In this document: positions 7,361 through 16,577 of the stretch, one piece after another
Layout: every line of letters starts with the position of its first letter
Position numbering within the stretch: the stretch's first letter is position 1
Origin: an uncultured Acidobacteriota bacterium
Lineage (GTDB): Bacteria > Acidobacteriota > Blastocatellia > Pyrinomonadales > Pyrinomonadaceae
Assembly: GCA_937859595.1 (NCBI GenBank)
Contig: CALMAH010000015.1
Span: forward strand, 248,001-312,000
Direction of reading: 5' to 3'
DNA: 64,000 nucleotides
The notes under the pieces: model-generated
The model's input: the letters and a program-made list of their open reading frames with translations, nothing else
The model's database searches: none
Told to the model about the DNA's origin: nothing
Translations under genes and position numbers: made by a program

Positions 7361-9334
7361 TTACTGTTCCCTGGCCTGAGCCAGGCTTAGCTGATGAGAA
7401 TTGGCCACATTAAAACTATCAAAGAGTTGTTTTACGGCCGGATACGCCGCAACCGGGAAGAGCGTCAGTCCGCCCCGCCCAAAATGGTAATTGCGTTTGT
7501 AGACTAGCACGTTAGTTGGTCTTTCAACCGACATGCTTATGGTCAGGCTGCCGACACGCTCGGGATCCGCAACCCCGGCTGGTGAATCTGCACTTTCCAG
7601 ATCAAACCCCTGCGGAAGTTCGATCCGTATGTCATCCGTGGTCGACAGGGCATATGGGAAGAAAATGTTGTATTCCCGTGTGTCCGAAGAAAAGACCGGT
7701 TTCGCACCAAACTCGAAAACATTGGGCTGGAGAAGCAGCCTGCGGCCCGCACGCTGGGCGTAATTTGGCACTTTTATACGGTATTCGTAAGTTAACGGCT
7801 GCGAAGGGTCGTCAAAGTGCAATATTGAGATCGCGGATAACTCCGCGGTGCTTAGTCTGGAACGGATCAGGTCTCTTAGGTCATCTTCCCGCTTGGTCTG
7901 CGAATCGCGGTAACCGTCGCGGCGACGCTCTATCGCCTGATGGCCTTCATATTCGATCTTGACCGTTCCTTCCAGCGTTCCGTCACCCAAGAGCTTAAAC
8001 CTGCCGGTACGCCGGGCCGAGCTCTTTTCATGATCGGTCATCGGCGAAGTTGTCCAGAGGAAACCACCGTCCCCAACCAGCATCGACCTGACGCCTTCCC
8101 GGTTCCACGGGATCTGGTTGTAACCGAGGTACGGAATACCCGGATTGAAGAAAAGCCATTCGTTGCCCTTCCGGACAGCTACGCCCGAAGGGTCTACGAA
8201 GGAAGCGAACGGGTACTTATCCGGGTTAAAGAACGTTTCGCTCTTGTCGCCCGCGAGAACCAGGGTGGTCTCGAAATCGAGCGCTCTGGCAAGCGAGGCG
8301 AACAAGAGGTTTATAAACATGGACGTGCCCATCTTCTGCCGGAGTACGTCGTTGGCGTCACGGATCCTTATGCGGCCTCGTTGCTCTTCATCCAAATTTC
8401 GGTCAAAACTGATATTCCGGATCCCTCTTTGACAAAAATCGTAAAGGTTTCTGAGCTTTTCTTCGTCTGTGGCGGCACGCGCGGTCAACTCAGCAGCCTT
8501 TTGGCGGATGTCGCGGCTTGGCCTGGTCGATTGCTTGTGCAATCCGTCCAAGCCGGTTGCGACGAGGTTCCAGATCAGCAGATTGCCCCAGGTGTTGTAG
8601 GTCACGTATGCCCACCTGCGGACCTCATCGTCCGGCGGCATGAACGGTTCCTCTTTATGCGCGGGCACGTCGTACATCGTGGAGACCTGATATCCCTTCA
8701 TATTCGGATCGTCGCGGAATCGGCCTTCGGGGAGGTTATACCAGTTATATCTCAGCGAAGCGTTGCGAAACGGTCGTATCCAGAAGGTGACACGTTGCAA
8801 AGGTATGTCTCGCTGATATAGGAGACGCTCGCCGGCGACCGAATCATCCCTGATGCTTTCTGTGTACTGGTATTCCACGATAACACCCGGTTCTATCCCC
8901 GGTACGGCAAACGATTTTGCCATATATCTCGCCCTTCCTACTCGAGCCACTTCCTGCTCGAAAATATCGCTTTGGTTGAGATTTACTATAGAACCATCAG
9001 GACGGATAACACGCGCGGCGACGTCCTCCACCCGTTTGCCTCTCATGAACGGTATCTCGACCTTGCTGAACCGCTCCCGTCCGCGTTCGGTAAATATCTT
9101 GAGCCGCACATAGTGAGAGATGGTCAGCCGCGACGATCTGCGGTCGTCCAGTTTTGTCTCCCAAAAGATCGCTTCGGCATCTGCATCCTTTTCGACCTTG
9201 GGCTCTGTCATCGCCAGTTCCTCAGGAGAAACGGGCCGCCATTCTTGAGCTGCAGCAGTAAGCGACAGAATGAGAACCATCAAGAAGGGACGGTAAGACC
9301 GACCCGGTTGGAGCTTTGAAGGGGAAATAAGCAT
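7361..9334 (-). CDS. Exported DUF3857 protein with degenerate transglutaminase site
   Basis: 657 aa with a signal peptide ending near TAAAQ (residue 30). It has the same order as its neighbour: DUF3857 at about 65-250, transglutaminase-like core at about 285-410, C-terminal beta region. Aligning by eye with the neighbour, the three catalytic positions are replaced: Ser338 for Cys (KMGTSMF), Ser378 for His (FASFVD) and Asn397 for Asp (FFNPG). It is therefore probably not a thiol transglutaminase; a binding or scaffolding role is an inference. A GAGGAA ribosome site supports the start. It is the first gene of a two-gene operon, with a likely promoter at 9446-9475. Confidence 0.85.
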   Translation of the reverse strand: MLISPSKLQPGRSYRPFLMVLILSLTAAAQEWRPVSPEELAMTEPKVEKDADAEAIFWETKLDDRRSSRLTISHYVRLKIFTERGRERFSKVEIPFMRGKRVEDVAARVIRPDGSIVNLNQSDIFEQEVARVGRARYMAKSFAVPGIEPGVIVEYQYTESIRDDSVAGERLLYQRDIPLQRVTFWIRPFRNASLRYNWYNLPEGRFRDDPNMKGYQVSTMYDVPAHKEEPFMPPDDEVRRWAYVTYNTWGNLLIWNLVATGLDGLHKQSTRPSRDIRQKAAELTARAATDEEKLRNLYDFCQRGIRNISFDRNLDEEQRGRIRIRDANDVLRQKMGTSMFINLLFASLARALDFETTLVLAGDKSETFFNPDKYPFASFVDPSGVAVRKGNEWLFFNPGIPYLGYNQIPWNREGVRSMLVGDGGFLWTTSPMTDHEKSSARRTGRFKLLGDGTLEGTVKIEYEGHQAIERRRDGYRDSQTKREDDLRDLIRSRLSTAELSAISILHFDDPSQPLTYEYRIKVPNYAQRAGRRLLLQPNVFEFGAKPVFSSDTREYNIFFPYALSTTDDIRIELPQGFDLESADSPAGVADPERVGSLTISMSVERPTNVLVYKRNYHFGRGGLTLFPVAAYPAVKQLFDSFNVANSHQLSLAQAREQ

Positions 9335-9445
9335 TTTCAGTTCCTCAATTTTTGTGTCTAAAGGCCTGCACCGCGGAAGTTCTTTTTTAGATAGGTAACC
9401 GCGGCGGAAATGACTGGCAAGGCATTTCGCTAAAGGGTTGCAGGT

Positions 9446-9475
9446 ATTCTACAAAAGTAAGTGTGAATAAATCAA
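9446..9475 (-). promoter_or_regulatory. Likely promoter of the DUF3857 pair
   Basis: Minus strand: TTGATT (9475-9470), 18-bp spacer, TAGAAT (9451-9446), giving a leader of about 105 nt. It is back to back with the aldolase promoter in the same 240-bp gap. Confidence 0.4.
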
Positions 9476-9510
9476 GAAAAATCGTATCCGCCGAAATAGC
9501 GTCGATCTTG

Positions 9511-9519
9511 TGTTATAAT
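9511..9519 (+). promoter_or_regulatory. Extended -10 promoter of the aldolase gene
   Basis: TGTTATAAT is a perfect extended -10 (TGn plus TATAAT at 9514-9519). No good -35 is present, as is common for this promoter class. The start would be near 9526, with a leader of about 50 nt ending in a CAGGAGA ribosome site. Confidence 0.6.
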
Positions 9520-9574
9520 CCAAGGATCCTAGCAGTAATAGACCTATATACCTAATCTTTTCAGGAGACGATCA

Positions 9575-10651
9575 ATGCCCATTGATTTCAGCAAGATCCA
9601 GGAGTTGCTAGGCGACGAAGCCGACTCACTCCTAAATCACGTATCTACAACAATTCCAAAGGACAGCCTAAACCTTCCCGGAGGCGATTTTGTTGACCGC
9701 GTCGTGTCGCAATCGGATCGCTCACCGGGGGTTTTGCGGGCAATGCAGACCCTTTTTGAGCACGGCAGGCTTGCCGGTACGGGTTATCTTTCTATTTTGC
9801 CGGTCGATCAGGGAATAGAGCATTCGGCGGGGGCAAGTTTCGCCCCAAACCCCCAATATTTCGATCCGGAAAACATCGTCAAGTTAGCGATAGAGGGCGG
9901 CTGTAACGCCGTTGCCTCGACATTTGGCGTTCTGGGCTCTGTCGCCCGCAGATATGCCCACAAGATCCCGTTCATCGTAAAGATCAATCATAACGAGCTT
10001 TTGACCTATCCTAATGCCTTTGACCAGGTGATGTTCGGCACCATCGAACAGGCACGAAACATGGGTGCCGTGGCCGTCGGCGCAACGATATATTACGGCT
10101 CCGATAATGCCACGCGGCAGATCACAGAGGTCTCGGAGGCCTTTGCCTATGCCCACGAGCTTGGAATGGCAACAATTCTTTGGTGCTACCTGCGAAACTC
10201 AAAGTTCAAGACCGCCGAGGGTGACATGCATACGGCAGCCGACCTTACGGGCCAGGCAAACCATCTCGGTGTGACCATTCAGGCGGATATAATCAAACAG
10301 AAACTTCCCGAACGTAACGGCGGCTACAACGTACTGAACACCGAAAGCAGCTACGGCAAGACGAATCCGAAGATCTATTCCGACCTTACCAGCGACAACC
10401 CGATCGATCTGGTCCGGTATCAGGTAGCGAATTGTTTTATGGGCCGTGCCGGGTTGATCAACTCCGGCGGAGAATCAAAGGGTGCCGGAGATCTCGCAGA
10501 TGCCGTTCGGACGGCGGTGGTAAACAAGCGTGGCGGCGGGACCGGGCTTATCTCCGGCAGAAAGGCCTTTCAGCGGCCGATGTCGGAAGGTGTTGAATTG
10601 CTGAACGCAATTCAGGATGTATATCTCTCGAGGGAAATCTCAGTAGCTTGA
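9575..10651 (+). CDS. fbaB: Class I fructose-bisphosphate aldolase, archaeal/DhnA type
   Basis: 358-aa cytosolic glycolytic and gluconeogenic enzyme interconverting fructose 1,6-bisphosphate with DHAP and glyceraldehyde 3-phosphate through a Schiff-base lysine. Typical motifs are [11 protein letters not shown] near the N terminus, [36 protein letters not shown], and a C-terminal phosphate-binding segment [11 protein letters not shown]. The length matches DhnA-type enzymes, and no class II zinc-ligand pattern is seen. The start is fixed by a CAGGAGA ribosome site. It stands alone between divergent and convergent neighbours, with its own promoter and a terminator-like hairpin. Confidence 0.93.
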   Translation: MPIDFSKIQELLGDEADSLLNHVSTTIPKDSLNLPGGDFVDRVVSQSDRSPGVLRAMQTLFEHGRLAGTGYLSILPVDQGIEHSAGASFAPNPQYFDPENIVKLAIEGGCNAVASTFGVLGSVARRYAHKIPFIVKINHNELLTYPNAFDQVMFGTIEQARNMGAVAVGATIYYGSDNATRQITEVSEAFAYAHELGMATILWCYLRNSKFKTAEGDMHTAADLTGQANHLGVTIQADIIKQKLPERNGGYNVLNTESSYGKTNPKIYSDLTSDNPIDLVRYQVANCFMGRAGLINSGGESKGAGDLADAVRTAVVNKRGGGTGLISGRKAFQRPMSEGVELLNAIQDVYLSREISVA

Positions 10652-10687
10652 TCGTGATCGGTCAGAGATCAGCTCGGCGAGGCCGGG

Positions 10688-10724
10688 ACGGCTGTCGGAT
10701 GGAATATCCGGCGGCCGTTCTTTC
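10688..10724. terminator. Terminator between aldolase and protease genes
   Basis: ACGGCTGTCGGAT pairs with ATCCGGCGGCCGT (11 Watson-Crick pairs plus two wobbles, 5-nt loop) and is followed by TCTTTC. It sits between convergent genes. Confidence 0.55.
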
Positions 10725-12159
10725 ATGGGTTCAAAAGCACGAACAAGCGATCAGCCCAGTCAGAACGGGCATTGCGAAGAATTTCGTATTGAACACGAGC
10801 CATTTCGGGGCTTCCTTGCTTTAGATAGGCACGGCCCAGATTGAAGCGGGCGCGGTCAAAATCGGGATCATAGCCGACGGCGTTATTAAAGGCGGTCAGG
10901 CTGTTCTCTATATTATTCAACTCAAGATAGGCTTCGCCGAGCGCGTTAAACGTCTTTGCCTCAGGCTTATATGCCGAAAGCTGCTCAAACATCTGTGCAG
11001 CCTCTGCCCATTTTTTCTGTTTTAGCAGGGCGTCACCCAGTTTCTCAATTGCGCCGACATGGTCTGGCTTGAGCGCGAGTGCCCGGCGATAGGCAAGGAT
11101 CTCCTCTTCGGTCTGGTCAAGTTTGCCGAGGCTAAGGCCGAGCCCGAACTGCGTATCCGCATTGTGGTCCTCTCGCCTAATGGCCTGTCGATAGGCCTCT
11201 GCCGCTTCCTTGTACTGGCCGAGCGCAAATCGGGACACACCGATATTGACGAAAGTGACGGCCCACTCCGGCTTTAGCTTAGCGGCATGTTCGGACGCCG
11301 CAAGCGATTCGGTGTGCCGTCCAAGAACGCCGTAGCAATATCCTGCCTGATACCAGGCCTCAGAATAGCTCGGGTCGAGTTCTGCAGCTTTAACAAAATA
11401 GGGAAGCGCCCGTTCGAAATCGTCTCTCGAGAGTTGCGCAACACCCTGTGAGTAATACCGTTCCGCCACGGCACGATTGTTCTTTTGGGACTCGGTGGCG
11501 AGGTCAGAAAAGGAGCGTACCGGGCCGACCCGCATTTGAAGTATTCGTTCCGCGGGTACGGCGAAATTAAGGCTCTGGCCCTCAGCCGCCTGGAGCGTGG
11601 CGACCCCAATGACCTGCCCGTACATATTGACTACCGGCGAGCCGCTTGAGCCCGCTGAGATCGGGGCTGTGATCTGAATGATGCGGCCATAACCGGAGAT
11701 ATCGCGGACGGCTGAGACAATGCCGTTCGAAACGCTACCCTCAAGCCCGAACGGATTTCCCACAACAAGGATTGACTCGCCTTCCTGAGGCACGGTTCGC
11801 ACGATCGTGAGCGGCCAGGCGGCATCGCGCGGAACCTCGACTTGCAGAAGCGCGAGGTCGCCTTCCCCGTCGATCGCCAGAACGCCGCGGACTATATACT
11901 TTCTTCCGTCATGGAGATGGATCTCGACACGATTCGAACGCTCGATAACGTGGCGATTGGTAATTACACGGTCCGGGCCCACGAAAAAACCGCTCCCTCG
12001 CGAAATGGGTTCGCCGCGGGTGTCAAAGGTCTCGATGGCGACAGCAGATGGCTTTACCCGGCGGACAAGTTCGGGGAGGTAGTCCTGAGCAGAAACACCG
12101 ATACAACCTGCGGCCAACAGGAAACACAGAAAAGTTGCCACGGTGATCGACCTGTCCAT
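10723..12159 (-). CDS. Exported trypsin-like serine protease with TPR repeats
   Basis: 478 aa. The N terminus carries a signal peptide; both a lipobox-like LAAGC and a signal-peptidase-I-like VSAQ are present, so lipoprotein or free periplasmic form is undecided. The S1C/DegP-like protease domain is at about 25-210. His is in VITNRHVI, Asp in GEGDLALLQ and Ser in SAGSSGSPV, and GNPFGLEGSVS is typical. No PDZ domain follows. Instead, about six TPR units fill residues 230-475 (for example AWYQAGYCYGVLGR). TPRs usually bind partner proteins, so it may be a scaffolded protease. The N-terminal half matches HtrA-family proteins, but calling it DegP would be wrong. Confidence 0.88.
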   Translation of the reverse strand: MDRSITVATFLCFLLAAGCIGVSAQDYLPELVRRVKPSAVAIETFDTRGEPISRGSGFFVGPDRVITNRHVIERSNRVEIHLHDGRKYIVRGVLAIDGEGDLALLQVEVPRDAAWPLTIVRTVPQEGESILVVGNPFGLEGSVSNGIVSAVRDISGYGRIIQITAPISAGSSGSPVVNMYGQVIGVATLQAAEGQSLNFAVPAERILQMRVGPVRSFSDLATESQKNNRAVAERYYSQGVAQLSRDDFERALPYFVKAAELDPSYSEAWYQAGYCYGVLGRHTESLAASEHAAKLKPEWAVTFVNIGVSRFALGQYKEAAEAYRQAIRREDHNADTQFGLGLSLGKLDQTEEEILAYRRALALKPDHVGAIEKLGDALLKQKKWAEAAQMFEQLSAYKPEAKTFNALGEAYLELNNIENSLTAFNNAVGYDPDFDRARFNLGRAYLKQGSPEMARVQYEILRNARSDWADRLFVLLNP

Positions 12160-12274
12160 AAACCCAGAGAAGCCTGAACTTCAAATTATAGGGATTTTGG
12201 ACAAGACAAACAAATATTTTGCACTCCCCGGACGTCTTCCTGAAGATCCAGAGGCGAGCGCTACGATATCGTCA

Positions 12275-13561
12275 CTATCTCAGGATGATGCCGTTCCCAT
12301 TTAGTGCTGCGTAAACGTCGTTCGAATATAGTCCCAGCCATGGATCGGACTCAGGCGTCTTGAATAGTTCGGTATACACACGCGAATTGAAGGCCTCCAG
12401 ATCATCTTGCCCTAAGGGTTGGTTCAACCAAGAAAGCAGCTGAGGACGAAACAGCAGATCATTCCGAGTTGTATCAAGGGCAACAAATTCGCTCAGCCTC
12501 GCCAACATTAGTGCAAACTCGCCTGCACTTCTGCCCGTTTCCAAATTTTGGATCCTGATGAACCCGACGGCAGCATCGCTGAGCTCCGCAACGGGTGAAT
12601 AGACCGCTGCCAAAGCCCTCCAATCATCTAGTTTGATGGCTGCCTCAAATCTGGCAAAGTCATCGTACCGCCTGAGTAAGGTTTGCTCGTCTGTCACTAC
12701 CATCTTGGTGACGGCTATTGGCATCGCACGAATGGCATCAGTTCCAGTTTCGGGATCATTCAGCGATATATCGGCCGCCGCGAGTGCTCCTTCCCGGGCC
12801 TGCCTGATCCGGTCAAACCTCTCAGCCCGCCATCGGTTATAGTGCTGATACTTAGATCCGGCCACCGCTCCGCCGGCGGTACGCGATATCTCTGCCGCCT
12901 GTGTAAGATTTTCAAGAAACGCTTTTTGGCCATAAAGGCCAGGCAGAGCGTCGATGATCGTCCCGTCGGCATCAAGAACGTAGTGGATCGAATTTCCCGT
13001 GATCGTCCTGATTATCTTTCGCCCGTCGCCAAAGTCGATCGTTATGCGCGGAGCAGGCCTAACCGACCGCCAATGAAGTATGTAATTCTCCCTGAGATGC
13101 GATGAGATCCTTGGGTCAGAGTACAATATCGAACGAAACAGACGGCTGTTTGCGCAAGAGAACTCTTCGTTCAGATTGCCCAAAAGACGAAGCGAGAGGA
13201 TCGGCCTCTTCGATGCCTTTGCCGCAAGCTTTGCCTCCTCGAGATCCGTGTACCAGAACAGCCCGGAGGCATATGCGTCCTTTTGCATCGAGACGGCATC
13301 GACCGCCGCCGCGATCCGATCCCAAAGCTCGGAGCGCTTTCCGGTCTCCTTAAAACGGCTTATTTCAGCGGCATGCTCCGATAACAGAGAATCGACGCCC
13401 TTTTGTCCCATCGCCCTTAGTTCAGAAATGGCGGCCTCCGATAGGTCCCGGTCAACAGAGACGGCCGCGAGTGCAAGTTCACGCGCGAGATCCACGCTGC
13501 CAGAAACAGCATTTGAAAACATCAAAAAAGCAATGGCCAACGCGATAGGTGCAGTTCTCAT
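12275..13561 (-). CDS. Exported protein with a thioredoxin-like segment, function unknown
   Basis: 428 aa with a signal peptide (MRTAPIALAIAFLMFSNAVS). The middle region (about 100-230) reads like the thioredoxin-fold family of DUF255/thioredoxin_7 proteins: WYTDLEEAKLAAKASKRPIL, then a surface loop with one cysteine (EEFSCANSR), DPRISSHLRENYILHW, and a beta strand with GNSIHYVLDADGTIID. No CxxC is present, so disulfide exchange is doubtful. The C-terminal half is helical and unrecognised. It precedes the protease/TPR gene on the same strand with a gap of about 115 bp, so weak linkage is possible. Confidence 0.6.
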   Translation of the reverse strand: MRTAPIALAIAFLMFSNAVSGSVDLARELALAAVSVDRDLSEAAISELRAMGQKGVDSLLSEHAAEISRFKETGKRSELWDRIAAAVDAVSMQKDAYASGLFWYTDLEEAKLAAKASKRPILSLRLLGNLNEEFSCANSRLFRSILYSDPRISSHLRENYILHWRSVRPAPRITIDFGDGRKIIRTITGNSIHYVLDADGTIIDALPGLYGQKAFLENLTQAAEISRTAGGAVAGSKYQHYNRWRAERFDRIRQAREGALAAADISLNDPETGTDAIRAMPIAVTKMVVTDEQTLLRRYDDFARFEAAIKLDDWRALAAVYSPVAELSDAAVGFIRIQNLETGRSAGEFALMLARLSEFVALDTTRNDLLFRPQLLSWLNQPLGQDDLEAFNSRVYTELFKTPESDPWLGLYSNDVYAALNGNGIILR

Positions 13562-13673
13562 ATTTTTCTCCTGTATCGATTACCTCTATAGTGAACGTAA
13601 TCTGTTTGAGAACTTGCACACAGGATAGGTTGCTTTGCGGGCGAGGTGGGGTTGGTGCTATAAGGGAAGCATA

Positions 13674-14117
13674 ATGACACGAAAAATTGCGATAGGGGCC
13701 GACCACGCGGGTTACGAAGTAAAAGAAGAGATCAAGAAAACGCTGGATGAGATAGGCGTTGAATATGAAGATCTGGGGACGGATTCCGGTGATTCGGTAG
13801 ATTATCCCGACTTTGCCCAAAGGGTTGCCGAGGGAGTCTCAAACGGAGCGTACGATCAGGGGCTGTTGGTTTGCGGATCTGGGATCGGTATGGCGATCGC
13901 CGCGAACAAGATCCGAGGCGTAAGGGCAGCCGTTGCCTGGAACGAAGAGACCGCCCGGCTTGCCCGGCAGCACAACGACGCAAATGTTCTCGCCCTCGGC
14001 GCCCGTACAACGCCGGAAGGCACCATTCCCGAGATCGTAAAGGCCTGGTTCGCGGCCGGTTTCGAAGGCGGTCGCCACGGGCAGCGCGTCAAGAAGATAT
14101 CAGACCTCGAATCCTGA
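13674..14117 (+). CDS. rpiB: Ribose-5-phosphate isomerase B
   Basis: 147-aa cytosolic enzyme interconverting ribose 5-phosphate and ribulose 5-phosphate in the pentose phosphate pathway. The N terminus RKIAIGADHAGYEVK holds the conserved GADHAG (8-13), the catalytic cysteine is Cys67 in LVCGSGIGMAIAANKIRG, and NDANVLALGAR follows. The ATG at 13674 is chosen because family homology begins there and AAGGGAAG precedes it. An upstream in-frame start at 13635 would add 13 unrelated residues. It is divergent from the thioredoxin-like gene and monocistronic here. Confidence 0.94.
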   Translation: MTRKIAIGADHAGYEVKEEIKKTLDEIGVEYEDLGTDSGDSVDYPDFAQRVAEGVSNGAYDQGLLVCGSGIGMAIAANKIRGVRAAVAWNEETARLARQHNDANVLALGARTTPEGTIPEIVKAWFAAGFEGGRHGQRVKKISDLES

Positions 14118-14159
14118 CCACAGCCGTGCCCGTGCCGGAAACTCGATAGGTAAATGAAG

Positions 14160-14624
14160 CTAGCCCCCGTATGCCGCCGCGGCCCGCTCGTTCATCTCTT
14201 CGGGTGTCAGGTCCTCAATGTGGGTCGCAAACGCCCAGACGTGTCCAAACGGATCCTTGAACTGGCCTGACCTGTCGCCATAGAATTGATCCTGAACGGG
14301 CCTGAGAACTTCTAAGCCCTCAGACACCGCCTTTTCCGTAAACGCATCGACATCCTCGACATAGATCATTAAATGGACCGGCGTCCCGCCGACGGTCTCC
14401 GGACTGACCGCTCCACTATCGGGAAACTCGTCCGCCATCATTATGATCGCATTGCCGATCTTCAACTCCGCGTGGCCAACCATTCCGGGCCCGCCAATTC
14501 GAAACAACTCTTGCGCGCCGAATGCCCGTGTATAAAAATTGATTGCGGCCTCGGCATTCTTGCATATCAAATAGGGCGTCACGCCCTCGTATCCTTGTGG
14601 GATCGGGTTCACTTTTTCAGACAT
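14160..14624 (-). CDS. VOC family protein, PhnB/glyoxalase-like
   Basis: 154 aa with one vicinal-oxygen-chelate domain: VTPYLICKNAEAAINFYTRA, then GHAELKIGNAIIMMADE, HLMIYVEDVDAF and FKDPFGHVWAFATH. It resembles the YdcJ/PhnB-like group of small VOC proteins found in many soil bacteria, whose substrates are mostly unknown. A GAGGT ribosome site lies 7-8 nt before the ATG. It converges on rpiB with a gap of about 40 bp. Two other VOC proteins in the window (34722, 60005) are clearly different in sequence, so this is not a local duplication. Confidence 0.85.
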   Translation of the reverse strand: MSEKVNPIPQGYEGVTPYLICKNAEAAINFYTRAFGAQELFRIGGPGMVGHAELKIGNAIIMMADEFPDSGAVSPETVGGTPVHLMIYVEDVDAFTEKAVSEGLEVLRPVQDQFYGDRSGQFKDPFGHVWAFATHIEDLTPEEMNERAAAAYGG

Positions 14625-14805
14625 TTTTTTACCTCACTGTTGATCAAATTAGTTCGTTGTCCGGGGAAACGGAACACACCCGGACGTGACGCTAGCATAG
14701 GATGTCACAATATCAACTGTATTGTAAAAATACGACATTTGGGCGGAAAAGTTTGTGTCCGCGGCCAGAGGCGAGTAAAATTAGCGGCACGAGAGACCGA
14801 TCGCT

Positions 14806-15702
14806 ATGAACAAACTACCTGAGATACCGCTGGAAGCATGGCGGCCGACCAAGAACACTCTGCACCTATATTGCCAGATCGTCGGAAAGATACGCCTTGC
14901 AATGCACCCGCATCTGAACCACTGGTGGCATGTTCCGCTTTATGTGACCCCACGCGGGCTTTCGACTCACACTATCCCTTACGCGGACGGAAACTTTGAG
15001 ATAGAGTTCGATTTCTGTGACCATCGTCTGATCATGAAGACCAACTCCGGCAGGAAGGAGGATTTTGCGCTTTATGACGGTCTGACGGTCGCTGATTTTT
15101 ACAGCAGCACTTTTGCGAATCTGGCCAAACTCGGGATCGAACCACAAATACGCCCGACCCCCTACGAGGCGCCGTCAACTACACCATTTCCCGAAGACAC
15201 GGAGAATAGATCATACGACAAGGAATACATAGCGCGAGCACACCAAACACTTGTGGCAGTGGATCAAATGCTGAATGAGTTTCGCGGAAGGTTCGTCGGA
15301 AAATCAACCCCGGTGCATATGTTCTGGCACAGCTTTGACCTTGCATTGACTCGGTTTTCCGGCAGGCGAGTCCCGGTCCGCGAGGGCGCAAACCGCGTCG
15401 AACGCGAAGCCTATTCGCATGAGGTAATCAGCTTTGGTTTTTGGTTCGGTGACGACCGCGTCCCGGCCCCTGCTTTCTATTCCTATACTGCACCGGAACC
15501 CGAAGGGCTTGCCGAAGAACCGCTCTCACCTCCGGCGGCAAAGTGGGCGGAATCAAACGGCGCCCACCTTGCCATTTTGATGTATGAAGACGCACGAAAC
15601 ACAGACGCCCCTCGTACAACCGTACTGGATTTTTTGGAATCTGCTTATAAAGCTGGTGCGAAACGAGCAGGTTGGGATACCGATGAATTTGCAAATAACT
15701 AA
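14806..15702 (+). CDS. DUF5996 family protein
   Basis: 298 aa, no signal peptide. The whole length fits DUF5996: an N-terminal TLHLYCQIVGKIRLA segment, LNHWWHVPLYVTPRGLST, a central EFDFCDHRL, a histidine-rich VHMFWHSFDLALTRFSGR, and a C-terminal segment with GFWFGD and APAFYSYTAPEP. Many His, Trp and Asp residues are conserved in this family, which could mean a metal or small-molecule site, but no function is known. A GAGAG ribosome site precedes the ATG. The next gene starts about 20 nt inside its 3' end. Confidence 0.85.
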   Translation: MNKLPEIPLEAWRPTKNTLHLYCQIVGKIRLAMHPHLNHWWHVPLYVTPRGLSTHTIPYADGNFEIEFDFCDHRLIMKTNSGRKEDFALYDGLTVADFYSSTFANLAKLGIEPQIRPTPYEAPSTTPFPEDTENRSYDKEYIARAHQTLVAVDQMLNEFRGRFVGKSTPVHMFWHSFDLALTRFSGRRVPVREGANRVEREAYSHEVISFGFWFGDDRVPAPAFYSYTAPEPEGLAEEPLSPPAAKWAESNGAHLAILMYEDARNTDAPRTTVLDFLESAYKAGAKRAGWDTDEFANN

Positions 15703-16444
15703 CTCCGGGATCATATTGTTTGTGAAGCACGCTTGTGTACGGTGTGTTGTTCTGTTCCTGGCGTTCGTATCGTCTGTGGCTACGTCAGCACAAAATACCG
15801 GCCTTCCCGGTGGATTATCTCAAAACTCCAGCGTTGAAGAACTCATCCAATGGCTTGATGAGAATGCCATCCCAAAGGCACGGATTGGGGTTGAGATCGA
15901 AGTGTCCGAGGATCATCTGGATCCGTCGGAACTGTTCAACTATGCGTTGTCCGAGAACGCTACCTTTTCGCATGGGTTTCGGTTGCGGTCACTGGATGGC
16001 TGCAAACTAACTCTTAGAAACGAAGACTTACGGCTTCTCGAATTATGGTCCGGTAGCTACAATCCGAAACTGATCCGTTTGAAAGATATCCGCGTGGACC
16101 CCGGCTCTGATGGGACATATTATGGTGAGATAGTGATCCCACTTTCTGATCTTAGTCTCAAAAAGGGCCGAAGCCCCTTTATACATACTAGAAAGCCTGA
16201 AAAGGCAAAACGTTTGGGAACATGGCGCGTAATGTTCCGTGTTGTTCAGACATCCTTTTTTGATCTCATCAGGGGAAAATATCGTGATAGTGAGCTTATT
16301 TTAATAGGCGTACGATCGTACGAGGACGATAATTTCTACAATTCCCTATGGGGTGAGACTATTCGATTCACTTTTGATGAGGAACTTGCTGCCCGGAATT
16401 TTTATCGAGTTTTTCGTAGAACCATCGAACTCTGCTCTAGATAA
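15683..16444 (+). CDS. Exported protein of unknown function
   Basis: 253 aa. Start 15683 (MNLQITNSGIILFVKHACVR) gives a plausible signal peptide ending near ATSAQ, and overlaps the DUF5996 gene by 20 nt. An earlier in-frame ATG at 15584 would overlap much more. The mature part is predicted alpha/beta with a well-defined strand segment (YYGEIVIPLSDLSL) and a helical C terminus. I recognise no domain. The gene looks more AT-rich than its neighbours and contains a perfect 14-bp palindrome at 16309-16322, which may hint at a separate origin. Gene reality rests on the export signal and the uninterrupted frame. Confidence 0.6.
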   Translation: MNLQITNSGIILFVKHACVRCVVLFLAFVSSVATSAQNTGLPGGLSQNSSVEELIQWLDENAIPKARIGVEIEVSEDHLDPSELFNYALSENATFSHGFRLRSLDGCKLTLRNEDLRLLELWSGSYNPKLIRLKDIRVDPGSDGTYYGEIVIPLSDLSLKKGRSPFIHTRKPEKAKRLGTWRVMFRVVQTSFFDLIRGKYRDSELILIGVRSYEDDNFYNSLWGETIRFTFDEELAARNFYRVFRRTIELCSR

Positions 16445-16577
16445 TGCTTGTAGATATACCCTCCCGGCCATGAGCTGAAAGACTATAAGATATTCGCTGA
16501 CTATTCACAATATGCTCCTGACCTTGGCCGGCAGGACATTTAAACCAATATCAGGGGTATAGTGGGGGATCTGGAAT

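Noticed and set aside
7940..8821. Long plus-strand frame (293 codons) inside the second DUF3857 gene
   Set aside because: It lies fully antisense to a gene with a signal peptide and clear domains, has no ribosome site and an unlikely composition.
16309..16322. Perfect 14-bp palindrome CGTACGATCGTACG
   Set aside because: It lies inside a coding frame and may be chance; noted in the gene entry but not treated as a regulatory site.
16451..16545. Inverted GGCCGG segments between the unknown exported gene and tetR
   Set aside because: The arms are distant and no T-run follows, so it is not supported as a terminator.
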